Below, piece after piece: positions 1 to 9,984 of a DNA stretch of 64,000 bases. The translations under genes were made by a program, and so were the position numbers. The stretch is from Muricea muricata (lineage: Eukaryota > Cnidaria > Anthozoa > Malacalcyonacea > Plexauridae): NCBI GenBank assembly GCA_963855995.1, contig OY979718.1, forward strand, positions 27,509,782-27,573,781, read 5' to 3'. Position 1 is the first letter of the stretch, and each line of letters begins with the position of its first letter. Under the pieces are notes generated by a model. That model did not search any database and had not been told where the DNA came from. It was given only the letters and a program-made list of their open reading frames with translations.

Positions 1-128
1 ACGTGATTAAAATTAAAACTATGGCAACCAAGTATTTCGCCTAAAGCTGCAAATTTAAAAGCACCAACCAGTAAGAGCTGGGGATTTTGCAAATACTATA
101 CTTCTATGATATGTTAATGAGGCAATAA
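1..128. repeat. Left part of a dispersed repeat split by the DIRS element
   Basis: Bases 1-128 match about 50230-50360 (shared stretches include CAAGTATTTCGCCTAAAGCT and AATACTATACTTCTATGA). The match breaks after GAGGCAATAA and resumes at 9335. At 50361 the same repeat continues directly into TGAGGCTATATGTCCTAAGA. The copy here is therefore the occupied version of the site. The repeat family itself is not recognised. Confidence 0.8.
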
Positions 129-148
129 TTTACCAATTTACCAAAACT

Positions 149-505
149 TACCTGGAAGTTGAAGTTTGATGGGGATTCTACCAAATTATTTTAGTACAGG
201 AGGGTTAACATGAGATGCGCACGCACCGTCGTGAGATCAGTCTTTCAAATTAGCATTTTGGGTTTTCCATATCAGCCACCAACAAGAGATTATAGTACCA
301 CTGGCGTAGTTGATTGCAAACAATGATCACAACTAAAATACACTTATCTCCCCGACAGAGGGAAGGGAGGTTAACTGGGCATGTTAACCCTCCTGTACTA
401 AAATAATTTGGTAGAATCTCCATCAAACTTCAACTTCCAGGTAAGTTTTGTTTAATTGGCAAATTCTACCAAATCATTATGTACATCTGGGTTAACATGA
501 GACTT
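149..505. repeat. DIRS terminal repeat and internal complementary region
   Basis: Bases 149-213 (from TTACCTGGAAGTTGAAGTTT to GAGGGTTAACAT) are the reverse complement of 379-443, with about one mismatch. Bases about 463-500 (ATTCTACCAAATCATTATGT onward) match the reverse complement of the right end near 9300-9334. An internal segment complementary to both termini is the circular-junction ICR used in the DIRS replication model. Confidence 0.8.
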
Positions 506-600
506 TAAAGCAGAAAACACAAAATGTCCGCAGCAGGCAAAGCAAAGGGAATAGAAAATTTAATTTCGCAGGAATTATACTTACATGACATCAGATCACA

Positions 601-1416
601 CTAATCATGTCCACCAGCGGTTTGTAACACAGCCTTACTCATCTGGTCAGTAATGGCTACAGGCTTTTTATAATACTTACGAAAGGTTGATTCACTAGAC
701 CAACCAGCAGTCTTAAGAATAGCGTCTGCAGAAGCAGAAACAACAGCCTTGCTAACCGAAGCACTGCGTGTGCTATGAGCCGAAAAAGTTTGAGTATTAA
801 TACCCACTTGCTGTAATAACAGCTTAATCCAGCGTCCAATAGTGCTAGAGATTACTGCTTTAAAAGACTTAATGTAAGAAACTAAAAGTTTTGAGGATGT
901 TCTAAGCTTAGAGGTTACGACAAGGTAATATTGCAATGTTACATAGACACACAATTCCGGTACCAAGTACTTAAACAGACGCAGAGTACCAAACACATTA
1001 CCAGGTCGGTCTTGTTTAACATGGTCTGTCAGGGCAAAACTGTAACAATTATGATCTTGCTGCATACTTCCTTCGGACATGTCCAAAAGGGTTAACGTTT
1101 GACACTTGTTGATGTAGACAGTGTACTGCTTGTGGGTAGATGGTCGCCAGGAGGACATGATGACGTCAACAACGTCCTCTGAAAGTGCTGACTTTTGTAG
1201 GAGTTCCCTGATAGCTTGCATACCACCAGATCTAGTTTGTTGTGTAGAGGATGCGAACGCACCAAGGCTGGGTGAACCAGGTTGGACTGGCTGGCTTTCA
1301 CGATCCGGGGAACATCGATCAACATGTGAAGAACGGTTGAAAATACTGGTTGGGTTGTCCACAAAGGGATCACCAATATTCCTGTCGCTTGCTCCTGTGT
1401 AATCTTTTGAACGCAC
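601..1416 (-). CDS. DIRS tyrosine recombinase (271 aa, probably shortened)
   Basis: Tyrosine recombinase of the phage-integrase superfamily, which integrates the DIRS circle without an integrase-type target duplication. The C-terminal half shows the HSTRSAS box (His and Arg of the active site), an ILKTAGWSSESTFRKYY box with the nucleophilic Tyr, and the connecting region GRWIKLLLQQVGI. The N-terminal half is shorter than I expect for the family, and the first catalytic arginine could not be placed, so an internal deletion around residues 115-140 is likely. The 5-prime part overlaps the RNase H-side ORF in another frame, as is usual in DIRS elements. Probably non-functional. Confidence 0.75.
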   Translation of the reverse strand: MRSKDYTGASDRNIGDPFVDNPTSIFNRSSHVDRCSPDRESQPVQPGSPSLGAFASSTQQTRSGGMQAIRELLQKSALSEDVVDVIMSSWRPSTHKQYTVYINKCQTLTLLDMSEGSMQQDHNCYSFALTDHVKQDRPGNVFGTLRLFKYLVPELCVYVTLQYYLVVTSKLRTSSKLLVSYIKSFKAVISSTIGRWIKLLLQQVGINTQTFSAHSTRSASVSKAVVSASADAILKTAGWSSESTFRKYYKKPVAITDQMSKAVLQTAGGHD

Positions 1417-2260
1417 CTAGGTGGCAAACAAAATAGAGGAAATTCATAAAAGAACATGTCTGACCACACAACTGTGAAAGCATCGACAAATTTGGCCTGA
1501 GGGTCTGGCTTCCATGAAACATAATCGGCTAGTTGTGTATTCAAGCGAGCAAAAGGGTCGATATCCGGTTGGCCGAATATATTAATGATTTTCATAAACA
1601 CCTGTCGTGACAACATCCATTCTAAATCTAAATTGAGATCACGTGATAAATTATCAGCAGCAACACTGGAAACCCCAGGTATGTGAGCTGCTGATAACCA
1701 AATATTTCGTGTAATTGCCCAGTGCTATATGTCACTAGCCAGGGCATTACACTCGACAGATTTTGTACCACCCATGGCAGTTATATAACTAACTGCAGTG
1801 GTATTGTCACACAGGATTTGGACATGAATTCCAGTCCGCACATTAAGCAGAGAAGACAAGGCCAATTTGATAGCTAACAACTCAAGTACATTGATATGTT
1901 TCAATGATTCAGATTGGGACCAAATTCCCGCAGTTGCGGCACCACCAACTATGGTTGCACCCCATCCCACACCAGATGCATCAGTGTGGAGCACAACCTC
2001 AGGTGTAGGATGAGTAATCTGTTTGACAGCGGTGTTAATATTGTCCGCCCACCATTGAACTTCATGCAGACTGGAGGGTGATAAAGACATTTTAGCATCA
2101 AAATTCCCTGAACTAAGCCGGAGGTGTTCATCTTTATCAGCAAGCAGCTGACGATAATACAATGGACCAAACTCAACTCCAGGCAAAGCTGAAACTAATT
2201 TGCCAATAAATGAGGCCGCCTGCCGAATAGTAAACTGTTGTCCAGGAGATAAAAAGGATA
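1092..2260 (-). pseudogene. DIRS RNase H and downstream domain, broken by a stop
   Basis: The upstream part (2186-1725) contains the DIRS RNase H signature VVLHTDASGVGWGATI, followed by HINVLELLAIKLAL and ILCDNTTAVSYI. A TAG at about 1727 interrupts a frame that otherwise continues through AHIPGVSSVAADNLSRDL to the ORF ending at 1092 (IINIFGQPDIDPFARLNTQL, typical of the region after RNase H in DIRS pol). The bases at the stop suggest a Trp codon mutated to a stop. The upstream RT half lies beyond the gypsy insertion, at 7107-7995. Confidence 0.75.
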
Positions 2261-2268
2261 GACATAAG

Positions 2269-2414
2269 TGTAGTGATCATGTGACTAGGGCCAAGCCCCG
2301 GACATGGACATAGAGAAGAGCATGTGCTCAGGACGAGATGTGAAGGGACATTAGATTAAGTAAGCTTAGTTTGTAAACGGGTTTTAATAAAAGATAAATT
2401 AAGAGAATACAACA
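2269..2414 (+). repeat. Gypsy 1 left LTR
   Basis: Starts TGTAGTGATCATGTGACTAG and ends AATACAACA. Nearly identical to 6945-7099 apart from a 9-11 bp gap near 2362. An AATAAA-like signal lies near its end on the plus strand. Confidence 0.9.
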
Positions 2415-2432
2415 TTGGCGACGAGGATGGGA
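2415..2432 (+). promoter_or_regulatory. Gypsy 1 primer-binding-site region
   Basis: TTGGCGACGAGGATGGGA follows the left LTR directly. The same TTGGCGACGAGGATGG occurs on the minus strand at 6745-6760 just ahead of the gag start, so both ends of the inverted core carry this motif in opposite orientations. Confidence 0.65.
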
Positions 2433-4914
2433 TTTTAGTTGTTGAATGAGGCGTTGATGTGGTGTGGCTAATTCCCATAGCACTCATATATCGGCGGAAT
2501 TCATCGCTTTGAAAAGGTGGTCCATTGTCCGATGTTAAGTGACTGGGGATTCCGTGTCGGGCAAATATGCAATCGAGTTTTGGAATTACTTTCTGAGCAG
2601 AGATAGCTGTTAAAATTTCTATCTCCGGGAATCGTGAATAGCAGTCGATGACGACTAATATGTACTGTCCTGACGGGAGGGGACCGTAGAAGTCAATCTT
2701 TACTTTGTCCCAAGGTGAGTCGGGGATTGGTGTTACATTGATTGGCTCAGGTCTGTTCGGTTGTGATGTAGCTTGGCATGCTAAATAGTGTTCTAATTCT
2801 AAACGTACATGTTTATCTAGGTTAGGGAACCAAACAGCCTCTCGCAAACGTGCTTTAGTCTTTGCTATTCCCTGGTGACCCTCATGCGCTATCTTAATAA
2901 CTTGTTTTTGTAGAGACATGGGTATTATGATCCTACTACCCCGTAATAATACCTGATGGTCATGATCAATCGCAATTTCGTTTTTAATCTGTTTGAAGGG
3001 CTTTAGCTTGGGGTCATTCCAATTTGCTCTATTGCTCAATGCATTCTTAAGTGTACACAGAGATTCATCTTGTGCAGTTGCTTTGCTAATGTCAATGAGT
3101 CTTAGTGTTGATGGAAGTGCCATGGTTGTTAGAAATTTAACATAGTCGTCTGCTATGTTTTGTTTCTGTTCTTTGTTACATGGGGGGTGGCGAGAAAGAA
3201 AATCTGCAGGATTCTCACTTCCTGTAGTATACACTACATTGAAGTCATATTGCTGTAATCGGAGTAGCCAGCGCTCGATTCTTGCAGGCGGCTTAGAAAG
3301 CGGGTTACCGAATATAATTTCAAGTGCCTTGTGATCTGTGTGCAGAGTGAAGGGGGCCCCATAAAGATATAGGTGGAAATGTTCGATTCCCCACACTATC
3401 GCAAGGGCCTCCCTCTCTGTCTGTGAATATCTTTGCTCAGTGGGCGTTAAAGCACGGCTGGCATAGGCAGTAATACTTGGAGGTGTATCCTTGCCCTGGG
3501 GTGTTTGAGCCAAAATGGCAGATAACCCAACAGGGCTGGCATCGACAACTACGTGAGTTTTCTTTGATATGTCAAAATAGTTTATTACTGGGCTGTTTAT
3601 CATTGCAGTTTTTAGTTTGTGATAGGCTTTCTCATGCTCTGGTTGCCACACAAATTTTACACCCTTGTGTGTCAACCTACGAAGTGGTTCGGTTATTGTT
3701 GCAAAATTTGGGATGAAATGTGAGCTGTAATTGGCCATACCAATCAAACTTCGCACTTCACTTACAGTTGAAGGGGTGGCTGTGTTGACAAAAGCTGAAA
3801 TCTTTTTGAGATCAGGGCGCACACCTTCAGTGGAAAAGATCATGCCAAAAAATTCTAGATTCTGCTTTAGAAATTTGCACTTACCCATATTTAATGTTAA
3901 TCCATGGGTTTCCAAACGCAACAAACATTCCTCAAGGGCTTTGTTATGTTCCTCATAATTTGAACCAAATATGATGATGTCATCAGCAATGTTTCGTACT
4001 CCATCAATGCCATGTAATAGTTGCTGAAGTGTGTTTTGAAATATCTCAGCCGCTGAATTGGTTCCATAATTAAGTCGTTTGAATCGATATAGACCAGCAT
4101 GTGTTGTGAATGTTGTGATTTTCCTTGATGATGGAGTTAGTTCAAGTTGGTGATAAGCTTGTGACATGTCTAACTTGCTAAAGTATTTTGCCGCATTCAA
4201 ATCAAGTGAAATGTCTCTCACTGTGGGAATTGGATGACAAACTCTCTTAATTGCAGTGTTGGCTGCCCGCATATCAACACACAGGCGGATCTGTTCATCT
4301 TGTTTAGGAACAATCAGAACAGGTGATATCCAATCGGTTTCATCATTGTCTGGCACTTTCTCAATAATGTCCTCTTGTTGAAGACGGTTTAACTCTGAAT
4401 CAACTTTAGCCCTCAGATGGAAGGGGATTTTACGCTGGCGTTGAGCAACAGGCTTTACACTTTTGTTAATCAGTAACTCGATTTGTCGATTGTTCAATTT
4501 TCCCACACCTTGGAATACTTTACTGTGTTTATGCAAAATGTTTCTAACCTTTTCGTCTTTGATTGTGCTGAGACCAGTTCCTTTGTCTTTTCTTGATGCT
4601 TTTGTTCGTGTGTCTATCTGGTTCAGATGGAGACTGATCAAGCCTAACTCTTGGGCTGTGGTATTGCTGAGTAGACAGCCACCGTCCTGTGCAGTAACAT
4701 ATATGGTCGCTATGGTGAGGCGTTTCCGAGAATCAATAAGTGTGTCAAATTTTCCTGTCATTTGAACAGGTTTACTTGAATTGAATGGGTATGCTCGTAC
4801 ATGCGTTTTTTGCAAGTTTATGTTTTGTAACTGTTTGAATGTGTTCTCATCAATAATGTTAATAGTTGATCCGGTATCGACCGTAAATTTCACGTTCTTT
4901 CCATTGATTTTCAA
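2432..4914 (-). pseudogene. Gypsy 1 pol: protease, RT, RNase H, truncated integrase
   Basis: The polyprotein opens with an aspartic protease (VDTGSTINIIDENTF, residues about 12-26). RT follows, with LDMSQAYHQLEL and the active-site NIADDIIIFG, then RNase H (VVVDASPVGLSAIL, REALAIVWGIEHF). The integrase zinc-binding region has HEGHQGIAKTK and a CQAT remnant, and the catalytic core shows IDFYGPLP, DCYSRFPEIE and TSDNGPPF. The integrase is cut right after HTTSTPH. The rest of the reading frame, to 2356, is antisense PBS and LTR, not gypsy protein. The final catalytic Glu and the integrase C-terminus are therefore absent from this frame. The PR to RH frame itself is open. Confidence 0.88.
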
Positions 4915-5308
4915 TTTGGTTGTAGGTGCTTTGTTATAGTTCGTGTTAACAGCATAGCAGTAATCTGACTCACTTGACTCACTACTCGATTGAAGTTTAT
5001 CTTCCGCTGTTTGGAGTGGCCTGATGTTGTCTCGCCTTCGAGGTTGATTTTATTTTGATGTGTGACCTTGGCGTATGTTGGCTCTTGGAGATCGACATAG
5101 TTTAGCAAAGTGGTTGAATTTATTGCAGTTTCTGCATTGTTTTCCTTTGGCTGGGCAAGGTCCGTGAGTGTGAGGCCATTCTTCACCACAATTTCGACAA
5201 GTGTTCGCACTTGCCTTAGTTTTGACCAAATTAATATTCGTATCTTCACGCTGTAGCTCCTGCTTATCTTCCTCAATATGGCGTGCTTGCACATTGCTAC
5301 GTTCCAAC
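4911..5308 (-). pseudogene. Gypsy 1 gag C-terminal part with CCHC knuckles
   Basis: The minus-strand frame 5307-5050 shows CRNCGEEWPHTHGPCPAKG followed by CRNCNKFNHFAKLC, the second a CX2CX4HX4C zinc knuckle. This is the nucleocapsid part of gag, just upstream of the protease at 4914. A hAT MITE at 5309-6237 separates it from the N-terminal gag. The link to the protease frame is through an overlapping ORF (5294-4911). Confidence 0.8.
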
Positions 5309-6237
5309 CAGTGAACTCAAAAAAGACTGGAACGATAACTTGGCCGCAATCTTTGAAGCCAAATTGAAGGCCGCCATGAAGGCCAAGCCACCAAAATATG
5401 ACCTATTTTCAAAAGCTCTTTTCGACCCTTTAACTTCTTCGTGTTTTAGAGCCAGTTAGGTGCTAAATATTTTCTAGATATATTGAAATTTCATGTACCT
5501 CAGCTTTCTAGGACGTCGAGTAAGATTTTAAAATATTTTTTGGCTGCTAAAAATCAAAAACAGTTTCGGCGAAAACTTTGTCCCGAAATATCTTTTTTAA
5601 ACAACTGATACTTTTCGAGTTTTAACAGTTAGATGGAAGAGGCTGCCAAGAACTATCCGTAACCGAAGTTTAAAGCTTTAAAACTAATGCTATCTGACGA
5701 AAAATATAAGTTTTATACGTATTTTTAAATCAACCATACAAATACACCACTTTGAAAACCTCGATTTACTCACGTTTTAGAAGGGCTACAGCAAAGACTA
5801 AAAGCTCAAAATAGACGATACCTGGACTTTAGCACAAGATAAGTTTTGGAAGAGTTGACATGTTTTAAAGCAATATATTCTTGAGTTGAAGAGCGTAGTT
5901 TGCTTCGTAGTTTGCTTCGGCACGTTGAAACTTTCGTCATTTTCCAGAGTAAAAAACTGATACCCCTCAATTTTTTCCGTAACTAAGTGTAGAACAGTCA
6001 GGACTATCCAGAAAACCAGGATCGAATCTTTAAAATTGAGGTCTTGTGATGAAAATTCTCATTTTTCATGTATATTTTCGCTCAAAAACAAACTTTTCAC
6101 TCCTCGTAACTTTCCCCAGTCCTTTCGAACAAGCCATTTTCCTCGCGCGGTTCCCGCCTTTTGCTTCAAATTTGGCTTCATCCGATCATAGGACGAAAAC
6201 ATAGGAGTTATCGTTCCAGTTGTATTAGAGTTCACTG
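5309..6237. mobile_element. hAT-type non-autonomous element in gypsy 1 gag
   Basis: Inverted termini begin CAGTGAACTC and carry ACTGGAACGATAACT a few bases inward on both ends. An exact 8-bp duplication GTTCCAAC flanks it (5301-5308 and 6238-6245). An 8-bp duplication with CAGTG-type ends is the hAT signature. No transposase ORF is present in its 929 bp. A related end lies at 34977. Confidence 0.88.
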
Positions 6238-6245
6238 GTTCCAAC

Positions 6246-6769
6246 TGACGTCCCGTTACTAGGAGACCCTGAAGTGTCATTTTTGGGTCACGCAATGCTT
6301 GTTTTCGTAAGCGACTTGATGTTCCGTACAGAATTATTTGTAGCATGATTTCAAAGTCGGCGTCTGCAAAGTCACAGCGTTTGGACAATGTTCGTAATCG
6401 CGTATAGTACTGGTCTAGCGTCTCTGCACTTCCTTGCTTGGCTTGTCGAAATTCATAAACGTCGTACAGACGATGTTTTTGTGGTTCGAAGTGTGCGTTT
6501 AAGAGTTCTATCGCTTTATCGAAGTCGTCATCGTTTCCATTTTCCGGTATTTGTCGAAAAATCTCCCTAACCTTCGAACCTTCTTGATACAAGAGCAAAG
6601 CTCGCTTTTTCTCTTTGTCTGTTATTCCTGTGGCGACCAAATACATCTGAAAGTCTTCTAGCCATATGTGCCATCTTGGTGCTATGTTTACGCCTATTTC
6701 CGCGTCCAGATCGAATGGTGGCATAGGTTGAATGAGTTGCGAAGCCATCCTCGTCGCCAATAACGACAT
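6246..6769 (-). pseudogene. Gypsy 1 gag N-terminal part
   Basis: Capsid-like gag segment including PRWHIWLEDFQMYL, AHFEPQKHRLYDVYEFRQAK and LDQYYTRLRTLSKRC, matching the conserved retrotransposon gag domain. The likely start is the ATG at 6748 within GACGAGGATGG; an in-frame ATG seven codons earlier belongs to the junction sequence. The reading frame runs into the hAT MITE and resumes at 5308 with the zinc knuckles. Confidence 0.8.
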
Positions 6770-6779
6770 GCAAGAGATT

Positions 6780-6869
6780 GGTCCTGCAGCACCAACCAGA
6801 CGATCCGTAAGAAACCGTACTCAAACTGAACATTACGGGCATCCTATCGCATCAGCTGTAATACACTAA
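6780..6869 (+). pseudogene. Gypsy 1 pol extreme C-terminus, in LTR orientation
   Basis: Plus-strand codons give APTRRSVRNRTQTEHYGH and a stop. This is the Arg-rich tail typical of Ty3/gypsy integrase C-termini, followed by about 75 bp of 3-prime untranslated sequence and the PPT. It shows that the true 3-prime end of the element lies here, on the strand opposite to the rest of pol. Confidence 0.7.
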
Positions 6870-6931
6870 GTATTCATAGCTATTGTAAATAATAATCGTA
6901 TCAACACTTGATTTCATATTTTGTTGTTTGT

Positions 6932-6944
6932 AAGAGGGGGGTAA
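6932..6944 (+). promoter_or_regulatory. Gypsy 1 polypurine tract
   Basis: AAGAGGGGGGTAA lies directly before the TG of the right LTR, the position and composition of a plus-strand primer. Confidence 0.7.
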
Positions 6945-7099
6945 TGTAGTGATCATGTGACTAGGGCCAAGCCCCGGACATGGACATAGAGAAGAGCATG
7001 TGCTCAGGACGAGATGTGAAGGGACATTAGATTAAGTGAGCTTATAAAGACTAGTTTGTAAACGGGTTTTAATAAAAGATAAATTAAGAGAATACAACA
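6945..7099 (+). repeat. Gypsy 1 right LTR
   Basis: Same TGTAGTGATC start and ACAACA end as the left LTR. Followed by the ATAAG target duplication at 7100-7104. Confidence 0.9.
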
Positions 7100-7104
7100 A
7101 TAAG

Positions 7105-7995
7105 GAACTAATTTTATCTCGTTTCCTGGGTGCGAGATAAACACTCATAGTAACAGAGTCAATAATAAAGCCCATGCAAAAATTCAACAGATTGAGAGGG
7201 CCGAAGAACTGATTTCTCGGAATTAACATTAAAGCCTAAACGAGTTATCAATTGGACTGCATGCAAGGTAGCTTCGGCACATTCTGTCGCAGTGTTACCT
7301 ATGTATAGGGAGTCGTCAATGTAACTCAGACAGATATGACCAAATGTGCTTCGCTAATTAGAAAAAATTGGTTTCATAACCTTGGTAAAAATTCTAGGGC
7401 TACTTGATAAACCCGTAGGCAAGCAGGTAAAGGTATACAAAACATCCTTCCAAAAGAATTTCAAGTATTTTTGGTGCTCTATTGCAATGGGAAGGGAATA
7501 ATAGGCATCCTTCAGATCAATGGATGTCATATAACAAAAGGGTTTAACAAGTTGTAATGCTGTCTTCAGGGTATCCAATTTGAAATGATGATAAGCAACT
7601 GAATCATTAAGTTTCTTAAGATTAAAAATCCCCCTATGTGATCCATCCTTTTTAGGAGTAACGAAAATTGGAGATACAATGTCTCCGGGCTCAAAAACAG
7701 TGGACCTAATTATACCCTTCGCTAAAAACTTTGCAATTTCATTGTCAATATTCTGCTGCTCAACCAGAGAAAACGAGCTATGTGGTCGAGTCGTATTAAT
7801 TTGTTGATCAGGCTCGTGATCAAATTCAATATGACAGTTTGATACAGCATTCAAAGTAAATGAATCACTTGTAATCTTGGCCACATCTTTGTGGACACAT
7901 CTTTGTGTACTTCCAGCTTGGAAGGGAAGTTGATTAGAGAGGACAGACAAGCATGTTTGATATAACTGGCTTACCTCAGTGGACACAACATTCAC
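7105..7995 (-). pseudogene. DIRS reverse transcriptase, 5-prime two thirds
   Basis: Contains RT motifs in order: FVTPKKDGSHRGIFNLKKLN, then SIDLKDAYYSLPI, then CLPTGLSSSPRIFTKVMKP. A stop at about 7355 follows PIFSN. The same frame then shows LSYIDDSLYIG (the YxDD active site) near 7320 and GFNVNSEKS. More stops occur before the gypsy insertion point at 7104. RNase H continues at 2263 and below. Inactive. Confidence 0.82.
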
Positions 7996-8984
7996 AGCTT
8001 GTTCTTGTGAGGTCGTCCCGGGGGAGGGGCCCGAGGCTGGCCACGTCCTACCCCTAAAAAAGGACGCAAAGGTCTTGAACTTCGTACTCTCGTATCGTGC
8101 TGTCCATAACGCGAGGGAGTCATCTGAACGCCAGATGTAGATGGAATCCGGTATGGGGTAAACCGGGGTTTGTGATGAACTTTACCACTGAGTTTGTTAG
8201 ATTTAGTCAATTCCTCCACTTCTTTATTGAGGTCATCCCCAAACAAGAAGGCTGACATTGGTGTTGAGGGATTGCATCATGCCCCATATTGCTTGCTAAG
8301 GTCAGAACGTAGCAGATCTCGCCGTTTCAAATTCAGCTCTCGATTAGCGGACATCAACAGCACAACAGCATGAATTAAGTGGTCCATAGGGACACCCTTA
8401 TCATTCTCGCAAATCTGCAGTATGGCATACAAGCCAGTAATTAAAAAACCCTGGGCTTTCTGAAAAGCGGAATCAGAATTGCGTGTTTCTTGACGTAGTT
8501 GTTGCCAAATTTGCTTATTGATTTTAGGAGAAATCAGATAAGGACAGCTGTTGGGGCGAAGGTATGTCTCTTGAAGGTGAGCCAATTTCTCTTTCGGAAC
8601 TTTCTCGTTAATTAAGCCATTTACCAATTCCACCAAACAAGTATTCAGTGCCGCCGAAGTTTTTTCTGCCGTGCTAAACTCTAGTGCTAACGCTTTGACC
8701 TCATCAACAGCGGTGACGGTGCTAGGAGTAGCTAACTGATCGATTTTGTCAGCTAAGGAGGCTCGAGAACTCGTCTCGCAAGCAATTCCAATATCAGAAA
8801 CTTTATCGGCCTCATCAAGAGGCACTTCTACAATTTCAAAATCATGATATACCTGGTCGATAGATTTCTTTACTTCAGTGGGTATAGCGTCCTTGGTGTT
8901 AGCTAATAGTTCGGCAAACATAGACTTCAATTGCGGTGCCAACGGCGAAATGTCAGTAGGACTTGGACTTTGACTCTCATCCAT
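7992..8984 (-). pseudogene. DIRS gag-like region in two ORFs
   Basis: Two adjacent minus-strand ORFs, 8984-8277 (235 aa, begins MDESQSPSPTD) and 8258-7992 (88 aa, basic and Pro/Arg-rich at the end, GRGQPRAPPPGRPHKNK), precede the RT. The second part of the 235-aa ORF (LRPNSCPYLISPKINKQIWQ, then KAQGFLITGLYAILQIC) resembles the ORF1/gag of cnidarian and fish DIRS elements. A stop between them at 8278 probably breaks one ancestral frame. Assignment rests mainly on position. Confidence 0.65.
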
Positions 8985-9334
8985 GTCTAAATAGAGATTT
9001 TTAACGGTTGTGTGCTAATCAAAATAATAATAACAATCCCGAACGTGGACACGTCCACGTAGGCTGTAGCGGTTGAACGCCTGATAAATCGAGGTATAAA
9101 CACGTTATACCCAACAAATTTCTGTACGATAGTTGACGACACGTCGCCAGACTATATGTAAACCTAAAATACTTACCTAACGACAAAGAAGAGGAAAAAT
9201 TTTCAACAAATTTGAGTGAATATGTAGAGCTTCGAAATTACAGACTGAACACACGACGTTGAACTTTGCACTGATCTCACGACGGTGCGTGCGCATCTAA
9301 TGTAACCCCGGATGTACATAATGATTTGGTAGAA

Positions 9335-9624
9335 TGAGGCTATATGTCCTAAGAGGCAGGTCAACTAATTATTCTTAAGCTGTAAGTTTAGAGTCAATAA
9401 AATCTTATGGCAGACTGTATGCTGTTAAAGTAACGTACTACATGGTTGTGGCGAATTTGTAATTATGGAGAAACTACGTCTACATGCATTTTGCCAGTCT
9501 GTCTTTTTTATTGAGTTAATAGAATTGAATCCGAGCATTATCCATGGCTGACTGAAGTGCATGTACGAAGCATCTTCATTACGACTTTCAAGTGCTACTG
9601 CGACGAAAGAGCGTTGATCCAATT
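9335..9624. repeat. Right part of the dispersed repeat hosting the DIRS
   Basis: Matches about 50361-50645 (GAGGCTATATGTCCTAAGA, GCAGACTGTATGCTGTTAAA, GACGAAAGAGCGTTGATCCAA). The match ends at 9624. The 50.65-kb copy then continues into sequence found here at 10975-11062, so about 1.35 kb is extra in this copy. Confidence 0.8.
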
Positions 9625-9984
9625 TCAAACGCAAAAGAACGACATTTCCACGACAAGCCAGATTGGTGTTTTCAGTTTCTCACTATATATTTTGCTTCGT
9701 TCTTGAGATATTTAGGTTCTCAAACTATATATGCATACAAAGTAGGTGTCTGTTAAAGTCATTTATGCACAAATAATAAAATGTGTTTATAAGATGATAA
9801 GACTTTGGCTGTAATTGGCAGAATCTTTTCTAACGTTGCCTAATTAAGTGCATTGATTTGGTCAGCGCTATCACAGTTCGCACCATGCTGTTGCCATACA
9901 TAGAGATCGTTACTTCTCTCCTATTTTTCTGCAGTGCACTGTGCACTGAATGCAGAATAGTTATATAAGTAAGATTAAACTTCA

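Larger units (their letters stand above)
2269..7099. mobile_element. Ty3/gypsy LTR retrotransposon with inverted coding core
   Basis: Two direct LTRs (2269-2414 and 6945-7099) are flanked by the 5-bp duplication ATAAG (2264-2268 and 7100-7104), so this is one integration into the DIRS element. LTR orientation is plus: a PBS-like TTGGCGACGAGGATGG follows the left LTR and a G-rich PPT precedes the right LTR. The last 29 codons of pol (6780-6869) also read on plus. However gag, protease, RT, RNase H and the first part of integrase all read on minus between about 2432 and 6769. Roughly 4.3 kb of interior is inverted, and about 1 kb of the integrase C-terminal half is missing at the left junction. 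Confidence 0.85.
129..9334 (-). mobile_element. DIRS-type tyrosine-recombinase retrotransposon (interrupted)
   Basis: On the minus strand the order is gag-like ORFs (8984-7992), reverse transcriptase (7995-about 7107), RNase H plus downstream domain (2186-1092) and an overlapping tyrosine recombinase (1416-601). This is the DIRS order. Ends carry inverted terminal repeats (about 175-240 versus 9270-9334) and an internal complementary region at 379-505. Comparison with the empty site at 50351-50370 puts the borders near 128/129 and 9334/9335. AAT is shared at both borders (127-129 and 9333-9335) and occurs once in the empty site, as expected for recombinase-mediated insertion of a circle. Without the nested gypsy it is about 4.4 kb. 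It has nonsense breaks and looks inactive. Confidence 0.88.
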
